The notes: generated from the letters alone by a model not told the origin. A stretch of 11,121 bases of DNA from Holophaga sp. (GCA_031292735.1 JARLGP010000254.1:1-11121), one strand, 5' to 3'. Shown: positions 1-7,019, counted from the first letter of the stretch. Program-made: numbers and translations.

Positions 1-77
1 ACATCCGAAAGCACGACGTTGCCGTAGAAATCCTTGGAGATGTTCTGGAGAGAAAGGAGCGGTGCCGCCTGGTCCAT
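1..77 (-). CDS. ABC transporter ATP-binding protein, N-terminus only (runs off left edge)
   Basis: Reading the minus strand from the ATG at 77 gives 25 residues, MDQAAPLLSLQNISKDFYGN and then VVLSD, before the window ends. The pattern 'L-x-L-x-N-I-S-K-x-F-x-G-x-x-V-L-x-D-V' is the usual first strand and aromatic A-loop region of ABC ATPases and looks most like the sugar-importer (RbsA/MglA) group. The Walker A motif lies outside the window, so the subfamily is inferred from the opening residues only. A GAGGG ribosome-binding site sits about 4 bases upstream of the ATG. The gene lies 121 bp downstream of the porin stop on the same strand, so the two probably form an operon in which the porin admits the solute through the outer membrane and the ABC system carries it through the inner membrane. 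Confidence 0.6.
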   Translation of the reverse strand, partial: MDQAAPLLSLQNISKDFYGNVVLSD

Positions 78-99
78 GGATCCCTCTATACAAGCCGAA

Positions 100-118
100 C
101 CCCCCAAGGAGCGGGGGG
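100..118 (-). terminator. C6/G6 hairpin between porin and ABC gene
   Basis: Six C at 100-105 pair with six G at 113-118 around a 7-base loop. On the minus strand the stem is followed by TTCGGCTTG rather than a proper T-run, so it is a weak intrinsic terminator at best. It lies between the porin stop (199) and the ABC start (77). It could act as a partial terminator or mRNA-stabilising hairpin that lowers expression of the ABC gene relative to the porin. Confidence 0.3.
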
Positions 119-198
119 AACGGCTATTCTCGCGCGGAAATGGACGGCAGGGTAGTCAGATAAATGCGGTCTGAAGACCCTTCCGTTGCGCTTGTGGT

Positions 199-1461
199 TT
201 AGAACTTCGCCTGCAGCACGAACTCAACACGGCCGGAGGTGGCGGAGTTGGCATAGCTGCCGTTGTCGGTCAGGACCAGGCCCTTGCCGAACGGCCGGGC
301 GCGCTCCTGGAAGTACTCAAGACCGAACTGGGTGTTCTTGTTGACGGTGTAGAAGCAGTTGACCAGGTAGTCCAGACGGCTCTTGGTGTCGGTGCCGTTG
401 GTGCCGTTGGTGGTGGCGATATCGGAATCACCCTTGAAGTTCACGCCGCTGATGACGGCATTGGCGCGCCAGGTGGGGGTGAAGACGTGGGTGTAGCCGA
501 CCGTCCAGCCAACGTTCTTGTAGAGGTAGACAGCCTCCGGGTTGGCGGTGGTGTTCACGAAGTTGGCGGACTGGGTGCCGTAGCCGTAATCACCAAGGCC
601 GGAGCCATAGTAGGCGCTGAAGACCAGGTCGTCCTTGCCGAACTTGACGTCGCCGGAAACCATGCCCGCGCCGCCCTGCTTGTTGAAGTGGACGGAGTCA
701 ACGCCGGCGGTGGCAGGAATGAACTCGGCATGGTTCATGGTCACGCCACGAACACCGATGTGGCCCCAGGTATCCGAATAGGTGTAGGCGAGGACGAGGG
801 TGGGAATCTTGCCATCCTGAACGCCGGCAGGGGTGGTCGAGGGAGCGGTGCCGGCAGCGGTATAGGAGTCGCCGTCCAAGCCCTTGTTGTTTTCAACGGA
901 CACAGCCAACTTGTTCTTCTTGTCGAAGTTGAAGGTGTAGCGGATCTGGGGGCGGCGAGGGGTGTCGTACGCGGGGGTGCCGATCAGGCCCTGCCAGTCA
1001 ACTTCGTCAGCCAGCGCGTCGAGGTCGATCCAGGCGGTGTAGGTGTGGCCGAAGACCCAGTTGCCGACCGTGGCATAGGCATGGCGCATATGGAAGGCGG
1101 TGCCGGCGGTGGTGACGCCGTTCATATCGAATTCAATCTTGGTGGTGATGTCGCCGAAGGCGGCGGTGGGGGTGACGCTGGCGAAGCCGTAGCGGCTGGG
1201 CTGGACGCTCATCAGCAGGTTGTTGCCAGGGGTCTTGGTCTGGTTCAGGACATTCCCCATGTTGGAAGAACCCTTGTCCATCAGGTAGGACGAGTTGGTC
1301 TCGGAAGCGCCGGTGGTGTAGTACTCAGTCAGCGCGTAGACGAACCCGTAGACGCTCAGCTTGGTGTCGTTGCCGGGCATCTGGATGTCGTAGGCCATGG
1401 CGGCGGGAGCGGTCAGCAGCACGGCTGCGAGGGCGGTAGTTACGTTGCGAAGGCGGCTCAT
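199..1461 (-). CDS. DcaP-like outer-membrane porin
   Basis: This encodes a 420-residue outer-membrane beta-barrel protein, probably a trimeric diffusion porin for small solutes. The chosen start (ATG at 1461) opens a typical signal peptide (MSRLRNVTTALAAVLLTAPAAMA, cleaved before YDIQ) and has an AGGAGA ribosome-binding site just upstream; the frame stays open further upstream but that part is not signal-like. The N-terminal 'K-L-S-V-Y-G-F-V' strand, 'P-S-R-Y-G-F', 'D-I-T-T-K-I-E-F-D', the 'R-H-A-Y-A-T-V-G-N-W-V-F-G-H-T' stretch and 'P-Q-I-R-Y' follow the order seen in DcaP-type porins. The protein ends in V-L-Q-A-K-F, an alternating strand with terminal Phe, the signal recognised by the BAM complex. 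The substrate is unknown; the following ABC ATPase gene suggests a nutrient, possibly a sugar. The upstream region holds an inverted repeat that may regulate it. Confidence 0.85.
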   Translation of the reverse strand: MSRLRNVTTALAAVLLTAPAAMAYDIQMPGNDTKLSVYGFVYALTEYYTTGASETNSSYLMDKGSSNMGNVLNQTKTPGNNLLMSVQPSRYGFASVTPTAAFGDITTKIEFDMNGVTTAGTAFHMRHAYATVGNWVFGHTYTAWIDLDALADEVDWQGLIGTPAYDTPRRPQIRYTFNFDKKNKLAVSVENNKGLDGDSYTAAGTAPSTTPAGVQDGKIPTLVLAYTYSDTWGHIGVRGVTMNHAEFIPATAGVDSVHFNKQGGAGMVSGDVKFGKDDLVFSAYYGSGLGDYGYGTQSANFVNTTANPEAVYLYKNVGWTVGYTHVFTPTWRANAVISGVNFKGDSDIATTNGTNGTDTKSRLDYLVNCFYTVNKNTQFGLEYFQERARPFGKGLVLTDNGSYANSATSGRVEFVLQAKF

Positions 1462-1975
1462 TTCTGTCTTCTCCTTTTGGGAAGTTGCTTGCATGGAGTT
1501 GCAGGCAAGGTGGAACAGTGGCAAAGAGGGTTGGCTAGGTGCGGGCGGCGAATCCGGGGGTCGCCCCGGGCACCGTTCCGCTGGAGACACGAGAAGCCAA
1601 GCGTGGAAGCAGCAGTGGTGCGGCTTTCAAACTTGGCTTCACGAGACCTCCAATAGGGGACAGGGGACACTGATCAGAGAGAACGAGTGGTGTTGCAAGG
1701 AATATACAACACCCCGAATCTTGGAAACGGAAAAAAAACATAGAAAATCTTGCGTTCGTCCACCTTTTTAATGTAAGCAACGTAATTTCAATAGTTTAAA
1801 TTCACGCTCTAGCACTTAATAAATGTATTATGTTAAACGGCACTTTTACTCCACATGTCTATGCTGGATCCTCCTTGATGGGAACCGGGCCAGGCGTGGA
1901 CTTGGCGTCCGGGCGGCGGGTTGTGGCATCATGCTTGTCAGTCTCAAGATTGGTTCTTTTCCCTGGAGCACCCTG
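1462..1975. promoter_or_regulatory. Divergent intergenic region between porin and SHOCT-protein gene
   Basis: No convincing gene lies here. The half next to the porin (about 1500-1680) is GC-rich and the centre (about 1690-1860) is markedly AT-rich, as expected for back-to-back promoters. On the plus strand TATTAT at 1826-1831 is a plausible -10 for the SHOCT gene, but no good -35 sits at normal spacing. On the minus strand TATATT (1706-1701) is a possible -10 for the porin with TTTCCA (1727-1722) 15 bases upstream. That start would give the porin a leader of about 230 bases containing a perfect 9-bp inverted repeat (GAAGCCAAG at 1593-1601, CTTGGCTTC at 1632-1640). A tandem GGGGACA pair lies at 1656-1669. 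Confidence 0.5.
1689..1713. promoter_or_regulatory. Perfect 7-bp inverted repeat, candidate porin operator
   Basis: GGTGTTG (1689-1695) and CAACACC (1707-1713) are exact reverse complements separated by 11 bases. The spacer contains the best -10 candidate for the porin on the minus strand (TATATT, 1706-1701), so a bound dimer would cover the promoter. The spacing of half-site centres, 18 bases, is close to two helical turns. The role as an operator is inferred from position and symmetry only. Confidence 0.35.
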
Positions 1976-2680
1976 ATGAAAAAAATGGTTCTTGGATCCC
2001 TGATCCTGCTTTCAGCCGCCCTCCAGCCAAGCCTGGCGGCGGAGGTGCGGACCTTTCCGCCCAACGTCTACGCCCAGATGAAATCCGCCAAGCACATCGG
2101 CAAGATCTGGCTCAGCCCCGAGTGGAAAGGGGCCGAGGGCTTCACCGTCGGCCGGGTCCAGGTGGCCGCCGAGATCGACGATCCCTACACCAACGTGGTG
2201 GACTACCTGCCCTACGCCCTCCGCCGCATCGCCACGCCCGACTCCCCCAACGTCCTGTCCATGACGGTGGTCGAGATGAGTTCCGTGGACCGGAGTTCCT
2301 TCGGGTCGTTCTCGGCCACCATGGGGGTGGAAGGGCAGATCGTGAACAAGGACGGGAAGCTGCTGATGGCCTTCCGTACCCGCGAGGAGGCCAACGACCG
2401 GGAAACCGTGAACAAGAACTTCGAACTGCTCATGGATAAGATCATATGGTCCCTGACCATGGACCTGGGCAACGACTTCACCCGCGCCCTTCAAGTGCGC
2501 AACAAGGTTGATAAGGATCCCAATGCCAGCGGTCTGGTGCCCCCGCCCCCGCCGACCACAGCCCAGCAGTCCATGGACACGAAGAGCCGCCTGCTCCGGC
2601 TGGAGGAGCTGAAGCAGAAGGGCCTCATCAATGACGAGGAGTACAAGGCTCACAAGGCGGATATTCTCAAGGGTCTGTAG
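1976..2680 (+). CDS. Exported protein of unknown function with C-terminal SHOCT domain
   Basis: A 234-residue protein. The start is set at the ATG at 1976, which has GGAG 8 bases upstream and opens a clear signal peptide (MKKMVLGSLILLSAALQPSLAA, cleaved before EVRTF); the longer open frame upstream is not protein-like. Residues about 23-165 form a mixed alpha/beta domain I cannot assign; its 'F-T-V-G-R-V-Q-V' opening and late helix recall small periplasmic DUF4410-type proteins, but this is tentative. A Pro-rich linker with six prolines (P-P-P-P-P-T) follows. The last 30 residues, with 'L-E-E-L-K-Q-K-G-L-I-N-D-E-E-Y', match the SHOCT short C-terminal helical-hairpin domain, usually an oligomerisation or interaction module at the end of unrelated proteins. 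There is no lipobox Cys, so it is probably soluble periplasmic. It is monocistronic, with a terminator 36 bases after the stop. Confidence 0.75.
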   Translation: MKKMVLGSLILLSAALQPSLAAEVRTFPPNVYAQMKSAKHIGKIWLSPEWKGAEGFTVGRVQVAAEIDDPYTNVVDYLPYALRRIATPDSPNVLSMTVVEMSSVDRSSFGSFSATMGVEGQIVNKDGKLLMAFRTREEANDRETVNKNFELLMDKIIWSLTMDLGNDFTRALQVRNKVDKDPNASGLVPPPPPTTAQQSMDTKSRLLRLEELKQKGLINDEEYKAHKADILKGL

Positions 2681-2715
2681 CGCGGGCTTGCATGGACGGT
2701 CAAGCGGGAAACGTC

Positions 2716-2745
2716 GGCCGGGCTTCAAGCCCGGCCCTATTTTTG
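2716..2745 (+). terminator. Rho-independent terminator after SHOCT-protein gene
   Basis: GGCCGGGCT (2716-2724) pairs perfectly with AGCCCGGCC (2728-2736) around a TCA loop and is followed by CTATTTTTG. A GC-rich stem with a T-run is a standard intrinsic terminator. It closes the SHOCT gene and separates it from the amidohydrolase unit. Confidence 0.85.
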
Positions 2746-2897
2746 TGGCCGTCACGGAATGACCATGGCCCGACCTCGTCTTTCCGCTACAGCCACTTAT
2801 GCCGGGGCCGCCAGGAACGGACAAGGCTATTCCATCACAACGGCTTTGGTACTTGCCTGGCAGCATGCCGCCGGGAGTGAAATCGGTCGCGGTGGAT

Positions 2898-2928
2898 TTA
2901 CCATGTTATTGCCATATCATCTTGGTAA
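2898..2928 (+). promoter_or_regulatory. Candidate promoter/operator of the amidohydrolase-MFS unit
   Basis: TTACCA (2898-2903) and TGGTAA (2923-2928) form a 6-bp inverted repeat with a 19-base spacer. The spacer contains TATCAT (2915-2920), five of six matches to a sigma70 -10 box; no good -35 is visible at the expected distance, as in an activator-dependent promoter. The predicted start would be near 2927, about 26 bases before the first ATG. The rest of 2746-2952 holds nothing I can identify. This is a weak, position-based call. Confidence 0.3.
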
Positions 2929-2952
2929 CCCGAAGCTTCATACAGGAGAGGA

Positions 2953-4119
2953 ATGTGCCCCATGCAGCCCAGAATCAGCTTGGAATCGCAAAAGATAATT
3001 GATGACCGCAGGGCCCTGCACCGGATCCCCGAGATCGGCATGGACCTGCCGCTCACCGCGGAGTACTGCGAACAGGCGTTGCGCGGCATGGGCCTGGTGC
3101 CCAAGCGGATCGGCTGCGGGATGATCGTGGACCTGGGCACCCAGGGCCCCCTGTTCGCCTGGCGGGCGGACATGGACGGCCTGCCGATCCAGGAGGACAC
3201 CGGCGCGGACTACGCCTCCCGGTTCCCGGGACGGATGCACGCCTGCGGCCACGACGCCCACATGGCCGTGGCGCTGGGCATCGCCCGGCACTTCACCCTC
3301 GGCCGGGCCCCCCTGCCCTGCCGGCTGCGGCTGATCCTGCAGCCCGGGGAAGAGGGCTTCCACGGCGCCCGCAAGATGGTCGAGGGGGGCGCGCTGGAAG
3401 GCGTGGCGGCCATTTCCGGGATGCACGTGGGCTCCATCTTCCCGGAACTGCCGCGCGGCTGCTTCGGCACCCGCAAGGGCACGGTGATGGCCGCCGGGAC
3501 CACGTTCGAGGTGAACTTCAAGGGGCGCGGCGCCCACGGCTCCAACCCGCACCTGGCGGCCGACGCCCTGCTGGCGGCCTGCCACTACGTCACCACGCTG
3601 CAGACCGCGCGCTACAGCGGCGCCAGCCCGGTGCACCCGACGGTGGTCACGGTGGGCTCGATCCACTCCGGCGCGGCGGCCAATGTCATCCCCGGCGAGG
3701 CGGTGGTCACCGGCACCATGCGCAACACCAGCCTGGAGGACCTGCCGGCCATGATCGGACAGCTGGACCAGCTGGCCCGGGGGGTGGCCCTGTTCCATGG
3801 CGTGGAGGCGACGGTGCACACCGATCTGGTGACGCCGCTCACCGCCAATGCCGACCCCGCGCTGGCCGACCTGGTGGCGGCCGCGGTGACCGGAACCCAT
3901 GGGCCGGAGAGCTTCATGTGGTTCGCCGAGCCCAACCTGGGCGGCGAGGATTTCGGCGAGTATCTCAAGCACGTGCCCGGCGTGTTCTTCTTCCTGGCCA
4001 CCACCCCCGAAGGCACCACCGCGCCCCACCACCACCCCAGGTTCCAGGTGGCGGAGGAGTTCCTGGGCAGGGCGGTCCCGGTGGTGGACGCCCTGCTGCG
4101 GGCCTGGGCGGCGCGCTAG
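2953..4119 (+). CDS. M20D family metallo-amidohydrolase (hippurate / N-acyl amino acid hydrolase type)
   Basis: A 388-residue cytoplasmic metallopeptidase-fold enzyme that hydrolyses an amide bond, in this family typically N-acyl amino acids, hippurate or related conjugates. The dinuclear-metal site is complete: 'M-H-A-C-G-H-D-A-H-M' at residues 95-104 (Cys98, His100, with Asp101), 'P-G-E-E-G' at 131-135 (Glu133/134), 'G-M-H-V' with His158, and the late His run 359-361 before P-R-F. A lid/dimerisation domain (about 175-285) interrupts the catalytic domain, with 'G-R-G-A-H-G-S-N-P-H' at its usual place. The length is normal. Two in-frame ATGs, 2953 and 2962, share one AGGAGAGG ribosome-binding site; the first is 4-5 bases away and the second about 10, so either is possible. 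There is no signal peptide. The MFS gene follows after 40 bp, which suggests its substrate is imported by that transporter. The exact substrate cannot be read from sequence. Confidence 0.9.
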   Translation: MCPMQPRISLESQKIIDDRRALHRIPEIGMDLPLTAEYCEQALRGMGLVPKRIGCGMIVDLGTQGPLFAWRADMDGLPIQEDTGADYASRFPGRMHACGHDAHMAVALGIARHFTLGRAPLPCRLRLILQPGEEGFHGARKMVEGGALEGVAAISGMHVGSIFPELPRGCFGTRKGTVMAAGTTFEVNFKGRGAHGSNPHLAADALLAACHYVTTLQTARYSGASPVHPTVVTVGSIHSGAAANVIPGEAVVTGTMRNTSLEDLPAMIGQLDQLARGVALFHGVEATVHTDLVTPLTANADPALADLVAAAVTGTHGPESFMWFAEPNLGGEDFGEYLKHVPGVFFFLATTPEGTTAPHHHPRFQVAEEFLGRAVPVVDALLRAWAAR

Positions 4120-4159
4120 AAAAGACACGCAACGGATTGCTTTCCGAGGGAAGGACGCC

Positions 4160-5551
4160 ATGACTCCTGCGGTTCCGAACGCCGGCTTCGCTGAGGCCGA
4201 TCTGAACACCTTGAAGCGGCTGGAGCGCCTGCCGTTCGGCAAGCCGCACATGCGGCTCCTGTTCATGGGCGGGCTGGGCTACACCTTCGACGGCATGGAC
4301 GCGGCCATGATCGCGTTCATCCTTGCCCCGGTCATGAAGCTGTGGGGCCTGAGCAACAGCCTGGCCGGGGTGCTGGGCAGCTCGGTGATGATCGGCTACC
4401 TGATCGGAGCCTTCACCGCCGGCACCCTGGGCGACCTGATCGGCCGGCGCAAGGTGATGATGTACGCCCTGTTCATCTACACCTTCGCCACCCTGGTGGC
4501 GGCCTTCTCGCCCAACTGGCAGTTCCTGTTCTGGTCCCGGGTGGTGGCGGGCCTGGGGGTGGGGGCGGAAAGCGCCATCATCGCGCCCTACCTCAGCGAG
4601 TTCGTGCAGAGCCGGTTCCGGGGCCGCTTCATCGGCTCCCTGTCCGGGTTCCTGTCGTTCGGCTACGTGTTCTCCGCGCTCATCGGCTACTTCATCGTGC
4701 CCGCTTCGGCGCACGGCTGGCGGATCGCCCAGGTGATCACCTTCCTGCCCATCATCATGCTGCTGTGGTGGCGCCGGGCCCTGCCGGAATCGCCCCGCTG
4801 GCTCATGCAGCGCGGCCGGTCGGCGGAAGCCGCGCAGGTGGTGGACCGCATGGAGGCCTTCTTCGCCAGCCAGGGCCAGGCGCTGCCCCCGCTCGAGGAC
4901 GTGAAGATCCCGCCCATGGGGGCGCGCAGGACCGGCAACCTGTTCCAGAACCTGGCCGCCCTGTGGGCCCCGCGCACCGCCCGCACCACCTTCATGCTGT
5001 GGATCCTCTGGATCACCATCACCTTCTCCATGTACGGGTTCTTCACCTGGATCCCCACCCTCCTGGTGAAGCAGGGGATGACCATCACCAAGAGCTTCGG
5101 CTTCAGCTTCATCATGTTCCTGGCGCAGATCCCCGGCAGCTACATCGCCGCCTTCCTCAACGACCACCTGGACCGGAAGTGGACCATCGTCCTGTTCCTG
5201 TTCCTGGGCGCCATGGCCGCCTACTTCCTGTCCGTGGCCCGGGCCGACGCGGCCATCACCCTGTGCGGCTTCTGCCTGTCGTTCTTCATGACCGGCTCCT
5301 TCGCGGTGATCTACACCTACACGCCGGAGCTGTATCCCACCTCCATCCGGTCCACCGGCATGGGCGTGGCCTCTTCCGTCGGAAGGATCGGCGGGCTGGC
5401 GGCACCCATCGTCATCGGGTTCACCTATGCCCGGATCGGCTTCGTGGGCGTGTTCACCATCACCACCTGCGTCCTGTTCCTGGGCGCCCTGGCGGTGGCG
5501 GTGATGGGCCTGCGGACCGCCGGCAAGAGCCTGGAGCAGATCGCGTCGTAG
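4160..5551 (+). CDS. Major facilitator superfamily transporter (metabolite:H+ symporter / NiaP-SV2-like)
   Basis: A 463-residue inner-membrane protein with 12 hydrophobic segments in two halves of six and a cytoplasmic loop at about 215-275. The start is the ATG at 4160, with GAGGGAAGGA just upstream; the frame is open further upstream, but only as a shadow of the amidohydrolase gene. TM1 carries 'F-D-G-M-D' (residues 43-47), an acidic pair typical of proton-coupled organic-acid and NiaP/SV2-like transporters. The TM2-TM3 loop has the MFS signature 'G-D-L-I-G-R-R-K' (91-98), TM6 is followed by 'P-E-S-P-R-W-L' (209-215), and the second half has 'T-P-E-L-Y-P-T-S-I-R-S-T-G', common in sugar-porter and NiaP-like families. 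It is probably co-transcribed with the preceding M20D amidohydrolase and would bring in its substrate or a related carboxylate, in exchange for proton entry. The substrate is inferred from context only. Confidence 0.88.
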   Translation: MTPAVPNAGFAEADLNTLKRLERLPFGKPHMRLLFMGGLGYTFDGMDAAMIAFILAPVMKLWGLSNSLAGVLGSSVMIGYLIGAFTAGTLGDLIGRRKVMMYALFIYTFATLVAAFSPNWQFLFWSRVVAGLGVGAESAIIAPYLSEFVQSRFRGRFIGSLSGFLSFGYVFSALIGYFIVPASAHGWRIAQVITFLPIIMLLWWRRALPESPRWLMQRGRSAEAAQVVDRMEAFFASQGQALPPLEDVKIPPMGARRTGNLFQNLAALWAPRTARTTFMLWILWITITFSMYGFFTWIPTLLVKQGMTITKSFGFSFIMFLAQIPGSYIAAFLNDHLDRKWTIVLFLFLGAMAAYFLSVARADAAITLCGFCLSFFMTGSFAVIYTYTPELYPTSIRSTGMGVASSVGRIGGLAAPIVIGFTYARIGFVGVFTITTCVLFLGALAVAVMGLRTAGKSLEQIAS

Positions 5552-5634
5552 CTGAGGGTTCCGACGAAGCCAAGGTCGATGTGACATGGGTCGGCCGCCC
5601 TCGCATTGTGTCCCACCGGTGAGCCTTTATCTTA

Positions 5635-5680
5635 CTTGTGTCTCGTAAAAGACAGTTCACGAGACACAAGATCATTTTTG
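5635..5680 (+). terminator. 12-bp perfect inverted repeat, probable terminator of the amidohydrolase-MFS unit
   Basis: CTTGTGTCTCGT (5635-5646) and ACGAGACACAAG (5659-5670) are exact reverse complements around a 12-base loop, followed on the plus strand by ATCATTTTTGG. It lies 84 bases after the MFS stop and 26 bases from the stop of the convergent fic gene. The T-run is on the plus side only, so it fits termination of the MFS transcript best. The large loop and modest GC are unusual for a terminator, and a protein-binding site is an alternative. Confidence 0.5.
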
Positions 5681-5695
5681 GATCACCGATGAGAT

Positions 5696-6823
5696 TCAAA
5701 ATACGTCTTTGCCTTCGGCGATGTTGATCAGCTCCCGAAACACAAAAATGCCCGCTCGCCGCCCTTTCCCCTCTCTTAAGGAAAATAGAAGCCCTTTGTC
5801 GCGAAGAATATTAATGGAGCGGGCGGCCGTAGGTTTGGGAATCCCTGAATGGTTGGTAAATAAGGGGGCCGAAAATATGGGTGTTTCAAACAGGAAGTCG
5901 ACAGTCCGAATCGCATGCTGGGAATGGGTGAAGTCGGCAACCTGGGTTTTCACTCGGTCATAGAGGGACAGGATCGCTCTGGCCTTGCGCTCGTTCTGGG
6001 AGGCTTGTTGGCGGATACCTTCCAGGAAGAATGCACACCACCCCGTCCAATCCTTGTCTCGAGATACCGCTCGCAGGTGCTCCTGGTATTCCTCTCGGTG
6101 CGCTTCCAGATAGCCGCTCATGTAGAAATCCGGGCTAGCCAATAACCGTCGTTGATAGAGGAAGAGTGGAATCAGCATGCGTCCAAGACGGCCATTTCCA
6201 TCCATGAATGGATGCAGAGCCTCGAACTCCACATGCAAAATGGCGAGTTGAACCAGGGTATCTGGCTCCGTTTTGCTCCCAAGGTAACGCTCCCACTCAT
6301 CCATGCCGCCTTGCAGATGCAAAGGTGCGATGGGAATGAAAGAGGCCTCGTCGATAGGGCAACCGCGCGGACCAATCCAGTTCTGCTCATTTCGATAGGC
6401 GCCCGGAGACTTGTCTCGTCCGCGGACGCCTTGCATCAGGATATGGTGTGCACCTCTCAATATCTGCTGGGACAATGGACGATGTTCCATTTCAGTAACG
6501 CAAGCTCGCATGGCCTTCCGGTAGTTGAGCACTTCTTCTGCATCGTCCCGCTTGGGTTGGGTCAACGTATCGGAAACACCGCCTGCTTCCAACTCCAACA
6601 CTTCTCCAATCGTGACCTGAGTGCCCTCTATTTTAGAGGAAAGAACCGCTTCTTGCGTCGTTAAGGGCGAGAGCAGGATTTGAGCATTGGGGATTGCGGA
6701 AAGCAGACCGTCATACCGTGCCAAACCTGCATTGGCCGGACCGATCAAAGGAATCAGCCGTACCCATTCCAACTCCTTTGGAGGGAAGCGGCCGAGATGG
6801 TAATTCACTGGATTAGCATGCAT
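5696..6823 (-). CDS. Fic family protein (AMP-transferase), class II with N-terminal inhibitory helix and C-terminal winged helix
   Basis: A 375-residue protein expected to transfer AMP from ATP to hydroxyl side chains of target proteins. The catalytic Fic loop 'H-P-F-M-D-G-N-G-R-L-G-R' lies at residues 204-215 with His204 as catalytic base and both Arg present, so it looks active. The N-terminal Fic_N region carries 'S-S-K-I-E-G' at 62-67, matching the [ST]xxxE[GN] inhibitory motif whose Glu (66) blocks ATP binding; being in the same chain upstream of the Fic core makes it class II and self-regulated. 'S-P-G-A-Y-R' (139-144) is the usual flap region. Residues about 300-375 look like a winged-helix DNA-binding domain ('P-K-P-T-A-A-R-S-I-N-I-L' as recognition helix). 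The ATG at 6823 has only a weak ribosome-binding site. No toxin or antitoxin partner lies next to it. GC is visibly lower than in the flanking genes (one 60-base line counted as 30 G/C), suggesting horizontal transfer. Confidence 0.92.
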   Translation of the reverse strand: MHANPVNYHLGRFPPKELEWVRLIPLIGPANAGLARYDGLLSAIPNAQILLSPLTTQEAVLSSKIEGTQVTIGEVLELEAGGVSDTLTQPKRDDAEEVLNYRKAMRACVTEMEHRPLSQQILRGAHHILMQGVRGRDKSPGAYRNEQNWIGPRGCPIDEASFIPIAPLHLQGGMDEWERYLGSKTEPDTLVQLAILHVEFEALHPFMDGNGRLGRMLIPLFLYQRRLLASPDFYMSGYLEAHREEYQEHLRAVSRDKDWTGWCAFFLEGIRQQASQNERKARAILSLYDRVKTQVADFTHSQHAIRTVDFLFETPIFSAPLFTNHSGIPKPTAARSINILRDKGLLFSLREGKGRRAGIFVFRELINIAEGKDVF

Positions 6824-6994
6824 GGTGTCGATCCCGCCTTTTCACAGACCGAAGTTAAACATTTTATCCACTCAGGCGACAGGTCCACCCGTGCAAGACC
6901 GAGACCATCATGCCCCAGTGCCGGGCTGGCTGGAAAGGGTTGGATGAGGCTTAGTATTTTCCACTTGGATTTCGAAGGCAACTCAGGAGACACT

Positions 6995-7019
6995 GGGGGC
7001 CTTACGGCCCCCCTTTTTT
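6995..7019 (+). terminator. Strong intrinsic terminator with no gene upstream on its strand
   Basis: GGGGGCC (6995-7001) pairs with GGCCCCC (7006-7012) around a TTAC loop and is followed by C and six T (7014-7019). It points rightward, but the only upstream gene, fic, is transcribed leftward from 6823. It therefore ends either a small RNA or a leader transcript of the nuclease gene starting at 7049, or it is left over from a gene since replaced. Confidence 0.8.

Noticed and set aside
487..1656. Long plus-strand open frame opposite the porin
   Set aside because: It is the antisense shadow of the porin gene; the translation is Gly/Val-rich without domain features, while the minus strand has a signal peptide, ribosome-binding site and porin motifs.
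2938..4266. Long minus-strand open frame opposite the amidohydrolase
   Set aside because: High-GC antisense frame rich in Arg, Gly and His with no recognisable motif; the plus strand carries a complete M20D enzyme.
6051..6420. TTGTCTCG strings inside fic resembling the 5635-5670 palindrome
   Set aside because: They lie in coding sequence, lack the inverted partner and are explained by Arg/Asp/Lys codons.
6822..6842. GGTGTCGATCCCGCC resembling a tRNA T-arm, possible attachment site
   Set aside because: No acceptor, anticodon or D-arm can be built around it, and there is no integrase.
6970..7000. Glycine-riboswitch-like 'ACTCAGG' element before the terminator
   Set aside because: Only a short string matches; the tandem aptamer core and pairing are absent.
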